Below are positions 7,909 through 16,772 of a stretch of 64,000 nucleotides of DNA, piece after piece; the stretch's first letter is position 1; each line of letters opens with the position of its first letter. Source of the DNA: Myxococcales bacterium (GTDB lineage: Bacteria > Myxococcota > Myxococcia > Myxococcales > Myxococcaceae); the NCBI GenBank assembly GCA_030681895.1, contig JAUXRI010000313.1, positions 1 through 64,000 on the forward strand, given 5' to 3'. The position numbers and the translations under genes are program-made. The notes below the pieces were generated by a model. It was not told the DNA's origin and ran no database searches. It worked only from the letters and a program-made list of their open reading frames with translations.

Positions 7909-8514
7909 ATGTTCAGCCACGAACGACGTGCCTCCCGCCGCGCGCTGCTTCCGTTGATCATCATGGCGTCGGTGTTCGTCCTGCCGACCTACCGCTCGTG
8001 CTCCGACGAGCCGCTGCACAGCCCCGCGCACTTCGCGGCGAGCGACCTGCCCTCGGCGTTGTGGGTCGCGCCGTCGTTCCTCGTCGCAGGGGTGTTGGCG
8101 CTGCTGACCCTTCGCGCGCTCCGCCGCAAGGAGGTCGACCTCACGACGCGCCGACTCGGCCTGGTCGCCATCGGCGCGCTCGCGCTCTGCACCGCCGCCA
8201 CCAACACGCTGATGCTCTGGCCGCTCGAGCGCGCAGACGTCCTCGCGTTGTCGGTGATGACAGTCGTGATGGCAGGCGCCGTGCTGCTGATCCGTCGGGC
8301 GCGCGGCGCGCCGGGCTGGCAGATCTGGGAGCACCTGCTCGGAGCGTTCGCGCTCGTCGTCGCCGTCTCAGGGCCCGCCGTGTTCCTCGGGCACGAGGTG
8401 TTCTTCGGCTCCGGGAAGTTCCTCGGGCCCGGGGCGTACCTCTACGTCGGCGCGGCGCTGGTGTTGCTGGTCCTGATGCTGGGCGCGAGGCGGCTCAGAG
8501 CCGCAGCTTCGTGA
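7909..8514 (+). CDS. Multi-pass membrane protein, function unknown
   Basis: 201 residues with about five or six predicted transmembrane helices: ~13-27, ~50-68, ~82-100, ~111-128, ~144-160 and ~175-192. A short periplasmic-type loop after helix 1 carries LPTYRSCSDEPLH. No catalytic motif or family is recognised. The start at 7909 gives a basic N-terminus (HERRASRR) consistent with the positive-inside rule. Its 3' end overlaps by 20 bp the 3' end of the convergent kinase gene. It is divergent from the spermidine-synthase-like gene with about 150 bp between, room for two promoters. Confidence 0.65.
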   Translation: MFSHERRASRRALLPLIIMASVFVLPTYRSCSDEPLHSPAHFAASDLPSALWVAPSFLVAGVLALLTLRALRRKEVDLTTRRLGLVAIGALALCTAATNTLMLWPLERADVLALSVMTVVMAGAVLLIRRARGAPGWQIWEHLLGAFALVVAVSGPAVFLGHEVFFGSGKFLGPGAYLYVGAALVLLVLMLGARRLRAAAS

Positions 8515-10198
8515 CCGTCGTCTCACCCGCGACGATGTCGACCTCGACCGTGCTGTCGAGCCCGGCCTCGGGGTTCACCAGCCGCAACACCTGGCGGCCC
8601 GCGGGCAGCGGGAGCGCGAGCAGCGGCGTGTCTCCGAGCTTCTGTTTGCCGAGGTAGACGGTCGTCCACGGCGAGGTCTTGAGCGTCAGCTTCCCCTGTC
8701 CAGCAGGGCGCGGCTTCGTGGGCGTGGCGCTCGTCGTTGGCGTCGTCGTCGGGGTCGTCGGAGCCGGCGTCGGCTTCAGCGTGACCTCGATGACGACGCG
8801 CTCTCCGCGCCGGGGGAGCTTCACGGTGCGCGTGGCGGGCTCGTGCCCCTCGAGGCTCGCCACCAGCGCATGGTCGCCAGTCTGGAGCTCGAGCGTCAGC
8901 GGCGACTTCCCGCGTTCGACGCCGTCGAGCGTGAGGGTCGCGCCAGGAGGAGTCGAGTCGACGACCAGCACCGGCAACGGCGCGAGGTCGACTGGCTCGG
9001 CCGTCACGACCTCTGTGCTCGCGCCAGGGTTGAAGAGGATGAAGGCCGCCCCAGCAATCAAGGCCAGCAGCCCCAGCACCAGCGGGAGCACCGGCACACT
9101 GCTCGGCTTCGGAGGCGGCGTGCTTTTCGACGAGGTGCGCCGCGGCGCCGCTGACACGTTCGAGTCGGGCGGCACCGCCTTCGCCAGCCGGTGCACCGCG
9201 CCCGGCGTGAGGTCGGTCTTGAGCGCCGAGTCGATGAGCTCGCGGCGCTGGGTGATGCGCCTGGCGAACAACGTCTTCATGTACGTCACCGGGTCGGGTG
9301 ACGCGTGCGTCTGCTGCAACCAGCCCTCGAGCGCCTCCTGCAACGCGCGGGCGCTCTGGTAGCGACGCTCGAGCGACGGAGCGAGCGCGGTGTCGACGAT
9401 CTGCGCCAGCTCGGGGTCGAGGCCAGGCCTGCGCTCGAGCGCGCGGGGGAGCTTCCCCGTGCTGATGGACGTGAGGGTCTGCACGTCGTCGAGGTTCGGG
9501 AACAGCCGGCTGCGGGTGACGAACTCGAACAACACGATGCCGAGCGAGAACACGTCGCTGCGGCCGTCGACCGGCTCACCGCGCACCTGCTCGGGTGACA
9601 TGTACGCGAACTTGCCCTTCAGCTTGCCCGAGGCCGTCGCCTGACTGGCCACCTTGGCGACGCCGAAGTCGAGCACCTTGAGGCCACCGTCGAACATCGC
9701 CATCACGTTCTGCGGAGAGATGTCGCGGTGCACGATGTTGAGCGGCTTGCCGTCGAGTCCGACGCCGGTGTGTGCCGCGTGGAGGCCCGCGGCGGCCTGC
9801 GAGATCCACTTCGCGGCGAGCGCGTCGTCGACCGGAACCCCGGCCTTCTGCCCGGCGCGGCGCACCGCCGCCAGGTTCTCACCGTCGAGGTACTCCATGA
9901 CGAGGTAGAGCGAGCCGCCGACTTCTCCGAGGTCGCTGATCTGCACCACGTGCGGGTGGCTGATCTGCGCCGCCAGCCGCGCCTCAGTGAGGAACATCTC
10001 CTCCTGCTCCGGGTCGTCGAGCAGCGCGTCGAGCAGGCGCTTCACCGCCACCAGGCGCTCGAAGCCCTTCAGGCCCGAGTGCCGCGCGAGCCAGATCTCG
10101 GCCATGCCGCCCTGCGCGAGGGGCGTGAGCAACTGGTACTGGCCGATGAGCGTCCCGGGCTCCCAGGCTCTGGCCGTGTTGAGGGGCGTCTCGGGCAC
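8495..10198 (-). CDS. Membrane-anchored Ser/Thr protein kinase with two PEGA domains
   Basis: 567 residues. A cytoplasmic Hanks-type kinase domain covers ~20-290: Gly loop LAQGGMAEIW at 28-37, VAIK-type Lys53, HRD at 157-159 within HRDISPQN, DFG at 177-179 and APE-like SPEQ at 201-204. A Pro/Ser linker leads to one transmembrane helix (~368-388). Outside are two PEGA-type domains (~411-475 and ~503-567) separated by a Thr/Pro linker. PEGA domains are thought to bind surface structures, so this is a one-pass sensor kinase. It is divergent from the TPR/two-helix gene at 10302 (103-bp shared promoter region), an arrangement echoed at 42953-47608. Confidence 0.93.
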   Translation of the reverse strand: MPETPLNTARAWEPGTLIGQYQLLTPLAQGGMAEIWLARHSGLKGFERLVAVKRLLDALLDDPEQEEMFLTEARLAAQISHPHVVQISDLGEVGGSLYLVMEYLDGENLAAVRRAGQKAGVPVDDALAAKWISQAAAGLHAAHTGVGLDGKPLNIVHRDISPQNVMAMFDGGLKVLDFGVAKVASQATASGKLKGKFAYMSPEQVRGEPVDGRSDVFSLGIVLFEFVTRSRLFPNLDDVQTLTSISTGKLPRALERRPGLDPELAQIVDTALAPSLERRYQSARALQEALEGWLQQTHASPDPVTYMKTLFARRITQRRELIDSALKTDLTPGAVHRLAKAVPPDSNVSAAPRRTSSKSTPPPKPSSVPVLPLVLGLLALIAGAAFILFNPGASTEVVTAEPVDLAPLPVLVVDSTPPGATLTLDGVERGKSPLTLELQTGDHALVASLEGHEPATRTVKLPRRGERVVIEVTLKPTPAPTTPTTTPTTSATPTKPRPAGQGKLTLKTSPWTTVYLGKQKLGDTPLLALPLPAGRQVLRLVNPEAGLDSTVEVDIVAGETTVTKLRL

Positions 10199-10301
10199 TG
10201 TGCGGCAGTGTGGGCAGCGTCGTGCGGGGAGTCAATTCAAGTGCACGGGGACACGTCGGATCACCACGGTGACGACGCACGAGGGAGTAGCATCGACGCT
10301 C

Positions 10302-11399
10302 ATGTGCCGGCCGCTCGTCTCGCTCCTGCTGTGCTGCTCCATCGCGGCGGTCGCGAGCCCCAACGCGAAGCTCGACGAGGCGAAGCGGCTCATCGAGGAC
10401 CTCGAGCTCGAGCAGGCGCTCAAGAGCCTCGACGCGGCCGAGGCCCTTCCGGGCAACTCGAGAGAGACCCTGGTCGAGATCGTCTCACTGCGCGGCGCGA
10501 GCCTGGCGACGCTGGGCAAGGCGAAGCCCGCGGAAGAAGCGTTTCGGGTGACGCTGTTCCTCGCGCCCGACTTCAAGCTCGTCGGTGACTACGCGCCGCG
10601 CGTGCGCACGCCGTTCTACGCAGCGCGCGACTGGGCCGCGAAGAATGGAACCCTCGAGGCGTCCGCCGACGTGCAGCAGGTGCCGGGTGCAGTGGAGACC
10701 ATCGCCGTCGTCGTCAAAGCCGACGCACTCAAGCTGGCGAACAAGGTGCGCTTTCACGTGCGCGCTGGAGCGACGTGGAAGGTCGCCGACGTCGCCGTCG
10801 GGTCGGGCCGCGCGAAGCAGGCGGTGAATCAGCCCTCGGTCGAGTGGTGGGCCGAGGTGCTGTCGTCAAAGGCCGCGGTGCTGATGACGTTCGGGAGCGA
10901 GGCGGCCCCCCGCGTCGACACGGCGCCCGCAGGGAAGAAGCCCGTCGTCGTCGCCGAGACGCCGCCGATTCCGCCGAAGCCGCCGCCGCCCGTCGTGAAG
11001 GAGCCCGAGCCCGAGGTGACTCCAGTCGTCGAGGAGCAGCTCACCGAGCGCGCGCCGTCATCGCCGATGGGGCTGAAGGTGCTCTCGTTCTCCCTGATGG
11101 GCGCAGGCGCCGTCGCGGCCGGCGTGGGGATTGCGCTCGGGGTGAGCTCGAACGCGGCGCGCACGCAGTTCCTTTCGGCGGCGCGAGACTCGAACGGTCT
11201 GGTGACCGGGCTCTCGAGGCGTGACGCGCTGGCGCTCGAGGAGAAGAGCAAGACCGAGGCGGCCATCGCGAACGTGTTGTTCGTGTCGGGAGCGGCGCTC
11301 GCGGCGACGGGCGTGGTGCTGTTCGTGGTCGACCTGCAGAAGACGAAGGTCGTGATGATGCCTGCGCCCGGTGGCGTCGCGCTGGCTGGCGAGTTCTGA
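10302..11399 (+). CDS. TPR-like protein with C-terminal pair of membrane helices
   Basis: 365 residues from the ATG at 10302, which gives a signal peptide (MCRPLVSLLLCCSIAAVAS); longer upstream readings overlap the divergent kinase promoter. Mature order: helical TPR-like region (~20-110, EAKRLIEDLELEQALKSLD), a beta-type domain (~125-210), a Pro/Val/Glu linker (PPKPPPPVVKEPEPEVTP), then two transmembrane helices near the C-terminus (~265-285 and ~325-345) joined by a charged loop. The same architecture occurs in the protein at 42953-43618, and both lie just upstream of a Gly-rich lipoprotein gene. Function unknown; probably an envelope partner of the neighbouring kinase. Confidence 0.72.
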   Translation: MCRPLVSLLLCCSIAAVASPNAKLDEAKRLIEDLELEQALKSLDAAEALPGNSRETLVEIVSLRGASLATLGKAKPAEEAFRVTLFLAPDFKLVGDYAPRVRTPFYAARDWAAKNGTLEASADVQQVPGAVETIAVVVKADALKLANKVRFHVRAGATWKVADVAVGSGRAKQAVNQPSVEWWAEVLSSKAAVLMTFGSEAAPRVDTAPAGKKPVVVAETPPIPPKPPPPVVKEPEPEVTPVVEEQLTERAPSSPMGLKVLSFSLMGAGAVAAGVGIALGVSSNAARTQFLSAARDSNGLVTGLSRRDALALEEKSKTEAAIANVLFVSGAALAATGVVLFVVDLQKTKVVMMPAPGGVALAGEF

Positions 11400-11410
11400 A
11401 GGAGCGGTCG

Positions 11411-13798
11411 ATGTCGCGAGACGAGTCTGCAACGCAGCTGTCGCGCCGATGGCTGGCGGCGGGAGCCCTCCTCACGCTGTGGTCGTGTCAGTGCGGCGAC
11501 TTCGGCATCGAGGGCACGCGCTTCGCTTGCGCCACTGATGATGACTGCGGCGCTGGCGCCAGCTGCGTGAACCGGGGGTCGGGTCTCGAGTGTGTGAGTC
11601 GTGACGGCGGGCTCGGCGGCGGCGCGGCGGCTGGCGGCACGGCAGCCGGTGGTCAGAGCGGTGGCGGGACGGCGGCGGGTGGGACCGCGGGAGGTGGCTC
11701 CGCAGCGGGTGGCTCCGCAGCGGGTGGCTCCGCAGCGGGTGGGTCCGCAGCGGGTGGCTCCGCAGCGGGTGGGTCCGCAGCTGGTGGGTCCACAGCTGGT
11801 GGCTCCGCAGCTGGTGGCTCCGCAGCGGGTGGGTCCGCAGCTGGTGGCTCCGCAGCTGGTGGTCGCGCTGGGGGATCAGCTGGAGGCGTCGCCGGTGGAT
11901 CAGTGGCTGGGGGATCAGCGGGAGGCGTCGCCGGTGGATCAGTGGCCGGAGGATCAGCGGGAGGCGCCGCTGGCGGATCAGTGGCTGGGGGATCGGCAGG
12001 AGGCGCCGCCGGTGGATCAACAGCAGGCGGATCGTCAGGCGGCTTCGCGGGCGGCTTCGGCGGCGGAAGCGTCTTGCCCGTCACTCGCCTCGCATTCGCC
12101 AGTGCTCCTCAGACCATCGGGACGAGCATCTGTTCTGCCCCCATCATCGTCGAGACGCGCAACGCGCTCGATCAACCGACGCCGGTCGTCAGCAACACGA
12201 CGGTCCTCTTCAACGTCGGTGGTCTGGGAACGGTCACCATCTACGCCGGTTCCGGCTGCATCGGGGCACCCGTCGCGTCGGGGGTGATTCTCACCGGGAC
12301 GAGCCAGGTTCGCTTCTCGGTCAGGGCTGCGGCGCCGACGAACGCCTCGTTGAACGCGACGTCCAACCCGCTCGTTGGGGCGTCCCAGCCGCTCACGGTC
12401 TTCCAGTCGCCGACGCAGCTCGCCTTCACGGCCGTCATCGCCCAACCCCTGCGAGCAGGCGCGTGTCTCGCGGCTTCGGTCGAGGCCCGAGGGCCGACGA
12501 TGATGCCACTCGCCGTGCAGAGCGACGCGACGGTGCTGCTGACGACCAACGTCCCGAACGGCTCCCTGTTCTTCAGCGATGCCCTGTGCACGCTTCAGAC
12601 TCTCGCGGTGATGATTCGCAGCGGGACCTCGTCGGCGCCCGTGTACGTGAAGCCCGTCTCGGGAGTGCCGCAGGTCTTGAGCGCCACTGCTCCGTTCGGC
12701 ACGGGGACGCTCTCCATTTCTCCGGTGGCCATCGTGCGACGCGGGGACTGCACGGTTCAGGGGACCCTCGAGCAATGTCCGATCGACCCGAGCCCAACGG
12801 GGCCAGTCATTCCGGCGACCCCAGGGCGCTCGTTTCTCATCACGCAGAGCATCGGAGAGCCGGGGCCGGACGCCGCGCTGCCCATCGACGTCGAGGCGCG
12901 CTGCCGCCTGCAGGGGAGCGACATCAGCTGTAACCGTCGTGGGAACGGGCTGACCAGGCATGCGCTCACGCACTTCCAGGTCGTCGAGCTGCCGACCGGG
13001 TTGTTCGTTCAGTCGGCGTCGAGCGGAAACTGCGCGGGCAGCATCAACCTGCCAGGCATGGTCGACCCGACGCGCACGTTTCTCCTCAAGTCCGTCGTCG
13101 GCACCGGTGCCACCTTCGACCAGGACGACTCGGTGTCGGTGAATCTGGCCACTTCGCTGTCGGTGACGCTCAGCTCGAACGCCTGCGAGGGCTACGACGT
13201 GCAGGCCGTGCAGTGGGACGGCGTGTCGGTGTCCCGCGGGCAGTTGTTCCCGACGGCCATTCCCCTCGGCGCCTACTCGTCATCCGTCATGCTCCCGCTC
13301 CCGTCGTCGGCGTCGACGCTGGTGCTCAGTCAGCCCTCGAATGACCTCATGGTGTTCAACGCCGGGGCGCCCTGTGCGGTGTTGGGCCGCGCCGAGGTGT
13401 TCTCTCCGACCGAGCTGCGGTTCTTCCGGGGCGCCAACCGCTTCAACTGCCTCAGCACCGCACTCCCACGAATCGCCTGGGAGCGCATCGACTTCGGCTC
13501 CCGCGCGCGCGTCTGGCCGCACACGGTGACGATGAGCATGAACACCGTTGTCTTCTCGATTCCCATCATCCAGGTCGACCCGACGCGCTCGTTCGTCCTC
13601 ACCTCGAGCCAGCAACTGGGTGGCCAGGGTTCGGGTGAAGCGACCGGGATCAGCTCGTCAGAATCGACTGACAGCGCGGTGCAGACGAGGCTCATCGTGG
13701 GACCTTCCCCAGTCGTCGCGAACGCCGTCGAGGTGGTGCGCCAGGCGTCGACCTCGACCGCCGTCATCACCTTCTACGTCGTGCAGATCGACCCGTGA
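11411..13798 (+). CDS. Large Gly-rich-linker surface lipoprotein
   Basis: 795 residues. Signal/lipobox around WLAAGALLTLWSC, then a Cys-rich head (CATDDDCGAGASC, CVSRDGG) like those of other lipoproteins here, then a ~150-residue low-complexity linker made of AAGGS units followed by GGSAGGVAGGSVA units. The C-terminal ~570 residues are beta-rich and probably contain several Ig-like or beta-sandwich repeats (for example two similar segments around TNTVLFNVGG and SDATVLLTTN). No enzymatic motif seen. It follows the TPR/two-helix gene by 11 bp, so they are likely co-transcribed. Likely an outer-membrane-anchored surface protein. Confidence 0.75.
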   Translation: MSRDESATQLSRRWLAAGALLTLWSCQCGDFGIEGTRFACATDDDCGAGASCVNRGSGLECVSRDGGLGGGAAAGGTAAGGQSGGGTAAGGTAGGGSAAGGSAAGGSAAGGSAAGGSAAGGSAAGGSTAGGSAAGGSAAGGSAAGGSAAGGRAGGSAGGVAGGSVAGGSAGGVAGGSVAGGSAGGAAGGSVAGGSAGGAAGGSTAGGSSGGFAGGFGGGSVLPVTRLAFASAPQTIGTSICSAPIIVETRNALDQPTPVVSNTTVLFNVGGLGTVTIYAGSGCIGAPVASGVILTGTSQVRFSVRAAAPTNASLNATSNPLVGASQPLTVFQSPTQLAFTAVIAQPLRAGACLAASVEARGPTMMPLAVQSDATVLLTTNVPNGSLFFSDALCTLQTLAVMIRSGTSSAPVYVKPVSGVPQVLSATAPFGTGTLSISPVAIVRRGDCTVQGTLEQCPIDPSPTGPVIPATPGRSFLITQSIGEPGPDAALPIDVEARCRLQGSDISCNRRGNGLTRHALTHFQVVELPTGLFVQSASSGNCAGSINLPGMVDPTRTFLLKSVVGTGATFDQDDSVSVNLATSLSVTLSSNACEGYDVQAVQWDGVSVSRGQLFPTAIPLGAYSSSVMLPLPSSASTLVLSQPSNDLMVFNAGAPCAVLGRAEVFSPTELRFFRGANRFNCLSTALPRIAWERIDFGSRARVWPHTVTMSMNTVVFSIPIIQVDPTRSFVLTSSQQLGGQGSGEATGISSSESTDSAVQTRLIVGPSPVVANAVEVVRQASTSTAVITFYVVQIDP
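11611..12070. repeat. Two adjacent in-frame tandem repeat arrays (15 bp and 39 bp)
   Basis: First array: about twelve copies of a 15-bp unit (ggctccgcagcgggt, protein GSAAG). Second: about four copies of a ~39-bp unit based on ggatcagcgggaggcgtcgc. Both encode the Gly/Ala/Ser linker of the lipoprotein at 11411-13798. Units are multiples of 3, so expansion or contraction is tolerated. Confidence 0.85.
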
Positions 13799-14102
13799 GC
13801 CCGCCGCCCTTCGCCGTCGGAGACCTGGTCGTGCAGTACCGGCACTTCACCACCGAGGACTTCGTCGAAGCGCAGCGGGATGACCAGACCGGCGCGGTGT
13901 GGCCGAGATTGGGCCGGCGACCGTGCTGATGGAGCTCGCCCAGGGGCGTTACTCCTCTGAGTACGACGACGCGCCCTGGAAGGACCCGGGGCATCCCGTT
14001 GGGTGGGAGACCAGCGACCTGTACCGGATGCGCTTTCCCGACGCGCCCGCGAACCAGGAGACGTTCGACCAGTACCGCCGCGTCGAGCCCGCCTCGCGCT
14101 GA
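13795..14102 (+). pseudogene. Small gene in two frames, probable frameshift
   Basis: A GTG at 13795 overlaps the TGA of the lipoprotein gene (GTGA). It reads a coding-looking stretch (FAVGDLVVQYRHFTTEDF, EAQRDDQTGAV) that stops at 13920 after 41 codons. From the GTG at 13899, in another frame, the sequence continues equally coding-looking (AEIGPATVLMELAQGRYSSE, DDAPWKDPGHPVGWETSDLY) to TGA at 14102. One indel near 13890-13900 would join both into a ~101-residue protein. It may be a pseudogene, a sequencing error, or a separate 67-residue gene at 13899-14102. No family recognised. Confidence 0.45.
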
Positions 14103-14105
14103 CGT

Positions 14106-15959
14106 TCACTCCCAGGGGTTGTCGTAGAGCCCGGGCTTCGGCTTCGACGGCTTCACCGCTGGGCGTCGCGGCGCGCGCAGCTTCTCGAGCACGAGGGTCA
14201 GCTCGGGGAGCTGTCGAGACATCAACACGCGCCGCTCCAGCTTCGTGAAACCCGGGGCCGTCAGCGAGAGCTGCAGCATGGCGCCCTCAGTGCCCGTCAT
14301 CACGAGCGGAGTGTGACCGACGAGCAGCCCGTCGACCTCGACCTGCGCGGCGTCGGGCGTCGAAGACAGTCGCAGCTCGAGGGTGGCCGGCGTGACCGGA
14401 GCGGGCGTCGGGGCCGGCGTCGGCGTCACGGCGGGCTGGGCGAGCGCAGGCGGCTGCGATGGAGCAGGTGACGTCTCGTCGTCGCGCGACGCGAGCACCG
14501 CACCTACGAGGAGGAGACTCAGGGAGACCCCGCCGACAAGGAGCCACGCTGTGTGTCGCGGCCGCGCTGCGCCCGTGCCTGCGGCGCGACTCGCACCCGG
14601 CGTCGAAGGAGCGCGGGTCGGCGTCGGAGCCGTGTGGGCCGGCGTCGGAGCCGCGTGGGCCGGCGTCGGAGCCGCGTGGACTGGCGTCGCGAGCGGCTCG
14701 GCGTCGGAGAGAATCAACGTCGGCGTGACCGTCGCCGGTGCCTCTCGGGTGAGCCTCGGGCTCGCGGCCTCGGCATCAGGGCTTCGATGCGCCGCACTTG
14801 CCGGGCTCAGCACCGCCGTTGCGTTCACGGGCGCAGCGCGCGCGGCGGCATCGGAGCCAGGGCTTCGCCGCGCCGCGCCAGCCGGGCTCGACACCACCGT
14901 CGCGTTGACGGGCGCTGCGCGGGCGGCACCCTCGACGTCAGGGCCGTGAGGTGCCGACTCCGGCAGTTGAACCGGGGCCCCGGCTGGCAGGGTCAACGCG
15001 GCGGAGGGGTCGAGCGACCGCAGCCACTCCGAGAGCGCCTGCTCCGACACCGGCCCGTGGTTGGTCCACTGCCACTCGGCCAGCGCGTCGACGCACGCCA
15101 CGCCATCGACGAACCGCTCGCTCACCTTGCGCGCCATCATGCGCCCGACCAGCGCATCGAGCCCTGCGGGCAGCGAGGGGTTGACGCTCGATGGCATCGG
15201 GTACGGCTGCTCGCTCACCAGCATCGCGAAGGCCGTGAGGTGGTCGACGTCGCCGTAGAGCCGCGTGCCCGTCAACAGCTCGAACAGCACCACGCCGAGC
15301 GCGAACACGTCAGACGCCGCGACCGCCTCGTGGAGCGCGTGCTCCGGCGCCATGTACGCTGGCTTGCCGCGCACCATGCCCACCGCTGTGTTCGTCACCC
15401 GGCCGACGGCGCGCGCGATGCCGAAGTCGAGCACCTTCACGATGCCCTCTCGGGTGACGAAGATGTTCTGCGGCGAGACGTCGCGGTGAACGATGTGGAG
15501 CGGCGCGCCGCCGACGCCCACCTTCCGATGCGCCGAGCCCAGCGCCTGCGCGCACCGGTCGACGATGGCCACCGCGAACTTCGCAGGCATCACCGCTCGC
15601 CGCGCACCGAGCGTCTTCATCAACGCCGCGAGGGTCTCGCCGACGAGCGACTCCATCACCAGGTACGGCGTGCCCTCGAACTCGTCGAATTCGTACACCT
15701 GCACGATGTTCGGGTGCGTGAGCTGTGACGCCAGCCGGGCCTCGTCGAAGAACTGGCGCTCGAGGTCTGCCGCGGCCGAGCGGTCGCCGCCGCCAGGGAA
15801 CAAGATGCGCTTGAGGACGACGTCGCGGGCGAAGTCCCGGGGGCCGGTCTGCTGGGCGAGCCAGATCTCCGCCATGCCGCCACGCGCGATGACCCGTTGA
15901 AGGACCGAGCGGCCGACGTGCATCCCTGCCGCCCAGGCTCTGGGACTGCCCTGACTCAT
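14106..15959 (-). CDS. Membrane-anchored Ser/Thr protein kinase with PEGA-type C-terminus
   Basis: 617 residues. Kinase domain ~18-300: Gly loop IARGGMAEIW at 24-33, Lys50, HRD at 158-160 in HRDVSPQN, DFG at 178-180, APEH of the activation segment. A long Ala/Pro-rich juxtamembrane linker (~320-465) has two kinds of internal repeats, RAAPVNAT-containing units and APTPAH units. One transmembrane helix (~470-492) follows, then a Pro/Ala stretch and a PEGA-like domain (STPDAAQVEVDGLLVGHTPL). Topology: kinase inside, PEGA outside. It converges with the frameshifted small gene, 3 bp apart. A separate signalling input from the kinase at 8495. Confidence 0.92.
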   Translation of the reverse strand: MSQGSPRAWAAGMHVGRSVLQRVIARGGMAEIWLAQQTGPRDFARDVVLKRILFPGGGDRSAAADLERQFFDEARLASQLTHPNIVQVYEFDEFEGTPYLVMESLVGETLAALMKTLGARRAVMPAKFAVAIVDRCAQALGSAHRKVGVGGAPLHIVHRDVSPQNIFVTREGIVKVLDFGIARAVGRVTNTAVGMVRGKPAYMAPEHALHEAVAASDVFALGVVLFELLTGTRLYGDVDHLTAFAMLVSEQPYPMPSSVNPSLPAGLDALVGRMMARKVSERFVDGVACVDALAEWQWTNHGPVSEQALSEWLRSLDPSAALTLPAGAPVQLPESAPHGPDVEGAARAAPVNATVVSSPAGAARRSPGSDAAARAAPVNATAVLSPASAAHRSPDAEAASPRLTREAPATVTPTLILSDAEPLATPVHAAPTPAHAAPTPAHTAPTPTRAPSTPGASRAAGTGAARPRHTAWLLVGGVSLSLLLVGAVLASRDDETSPAPSQPPALAQPAVTPTPAPTPAPVTPATLELRLSSTPDAAQVEVDGLLVGHTPLVMTGTEGAMLQLSLTAPGFTKLERRVLMSRQLPELTLVLEKLRAPRRPAVKPSKPKPGLYDNPWE

Positions 15960-16003
15960 GCGCTCGAAACCGTACGCGAAGCGGGGCCGCCCTGCGCTGA
16001 ATG

Positions 16004-16720
16004 TCAGGGGACGACGGTGAAGGTCATGCTCTCGGCGGCGCTGCCGTTCGACGTCTCGGCCCTCAGCGCGACGCCACTCTCGGCGTTGGCGATGGTCAAC
16101 GCGTCGAACACGACGCCTCCGTCAGACACCCGCTTCGCCGCGCCGCCCGAGAGCCCGCCCGCCATCGTCGTGCGCACCAGCCGCACTGACACCGTGACGT
16201 CAGACGACGCGACCAGGTTGCCGTGCGCGTCTTCAGCGGCGAGCGCGACGGCCGGCGTGATGGGCAGGCCCACCCGAACCTGAGATGGCTGCACGGTGAA
16301 GCGCACGTTCGCGAGCGGCCCCGCGAGGAACGTCACGACCGGCTGCATCGAGAGCGCGACGGGCCCCGATGGCGTCGTCACCGTCGCGGTGATGGTCCTC
16401 GTCTCGGCGACGTTGGAGCGCAGCGCGAGCGTCAGCTTCCCGTCGGAGCCGGTGCTCGTTCGCCCGCTCGCGTCGACCGGCGTGCCACGGCCAGAAGCAG
16501 CCACCACGACGCCGGCTTCATTCACCGGCGCGCCCGTCGAGTCCTTGACCGTGACGATGAGCTCGATGGTGTCGCTGTTGTCGGCGACCGCCGTCGTCTT
16601 CGACACCTCGAGGGTCGAGTTCGCAGCGTCTGGCGTTCGCACGGGCATCGGCATTGGCATCGAGGTGGGCCCACAGCTCGAGAGCACGGCCAGCCCTGCG
16701 CCCACCAGAAGACGAATCAT
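16004..16720 (-). CDS. Lipoprotein with bacterial Ig-like (Big-1 type) domains
   Basis: 238 residues from the ATG at 16720, giving MIRLLVGAGLAVLSSC with the lipid-anchored Cys at residue 16; an ATG at 16735 is also possible. The mature part holds two beta-sandwich repeats. The first (VADNSDTIELIVTVKDSTGA followed by PVNEAGVVV) has the pattern of invasin/intimin Big-1 domains, and the second (SQVRVGLPITPAVALAAEDA) is related. Such domains are structural spacers or adhesive modules on the cell surface. It lies 52 bp downstream of the hydrolase gene on the same strand and may be co-transcribed with it. Confidence 0.7.
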   Translation of the reverse strand: MIRLLVGAGLAVLSSCGPTSMPMPMPVRTPDAANSTLEVSKTTAVADNSDTIELIVTVKDSTGAPVNEAGVVVAASGRGTPVDASGRTSTGSDGKLTLALRSNVAETRTITATVTTPSGPVALSMQPVVTFLAGPLANVRFTVQPSQVRVGLPITPAVALAAEDAHGNLVASSDVTVSVRLVRTTMAGGLSGGAAKRVSDGGVVFDALTIANAESGVALRAETSNGSAAESMTFTVVP

Positions 16721-16772
16721 GAGCGCGACTGTCATCGAGCCGCAGCGTCGTGTCCACGCGTGAAATGCCACC

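Noticed and set aside
1..12070. Tandem repeats as CRISPR arrays
   Set aside because: Units are contiguous without unique spacers and stay in frame inside lipoprotein genes.
11472..12084. Pro- and His-rich minus-strand frames opposite the large lipoprotein
   Set aside because: Mirror images of the Gly-rich repeat; not independent genes.
13918..13920. UGA at 13918 as another selenocysteine codon
   Set aside because: The frame after it is not coding-like and no hairpin at the right distance was seen; a frameshift explains the data better.
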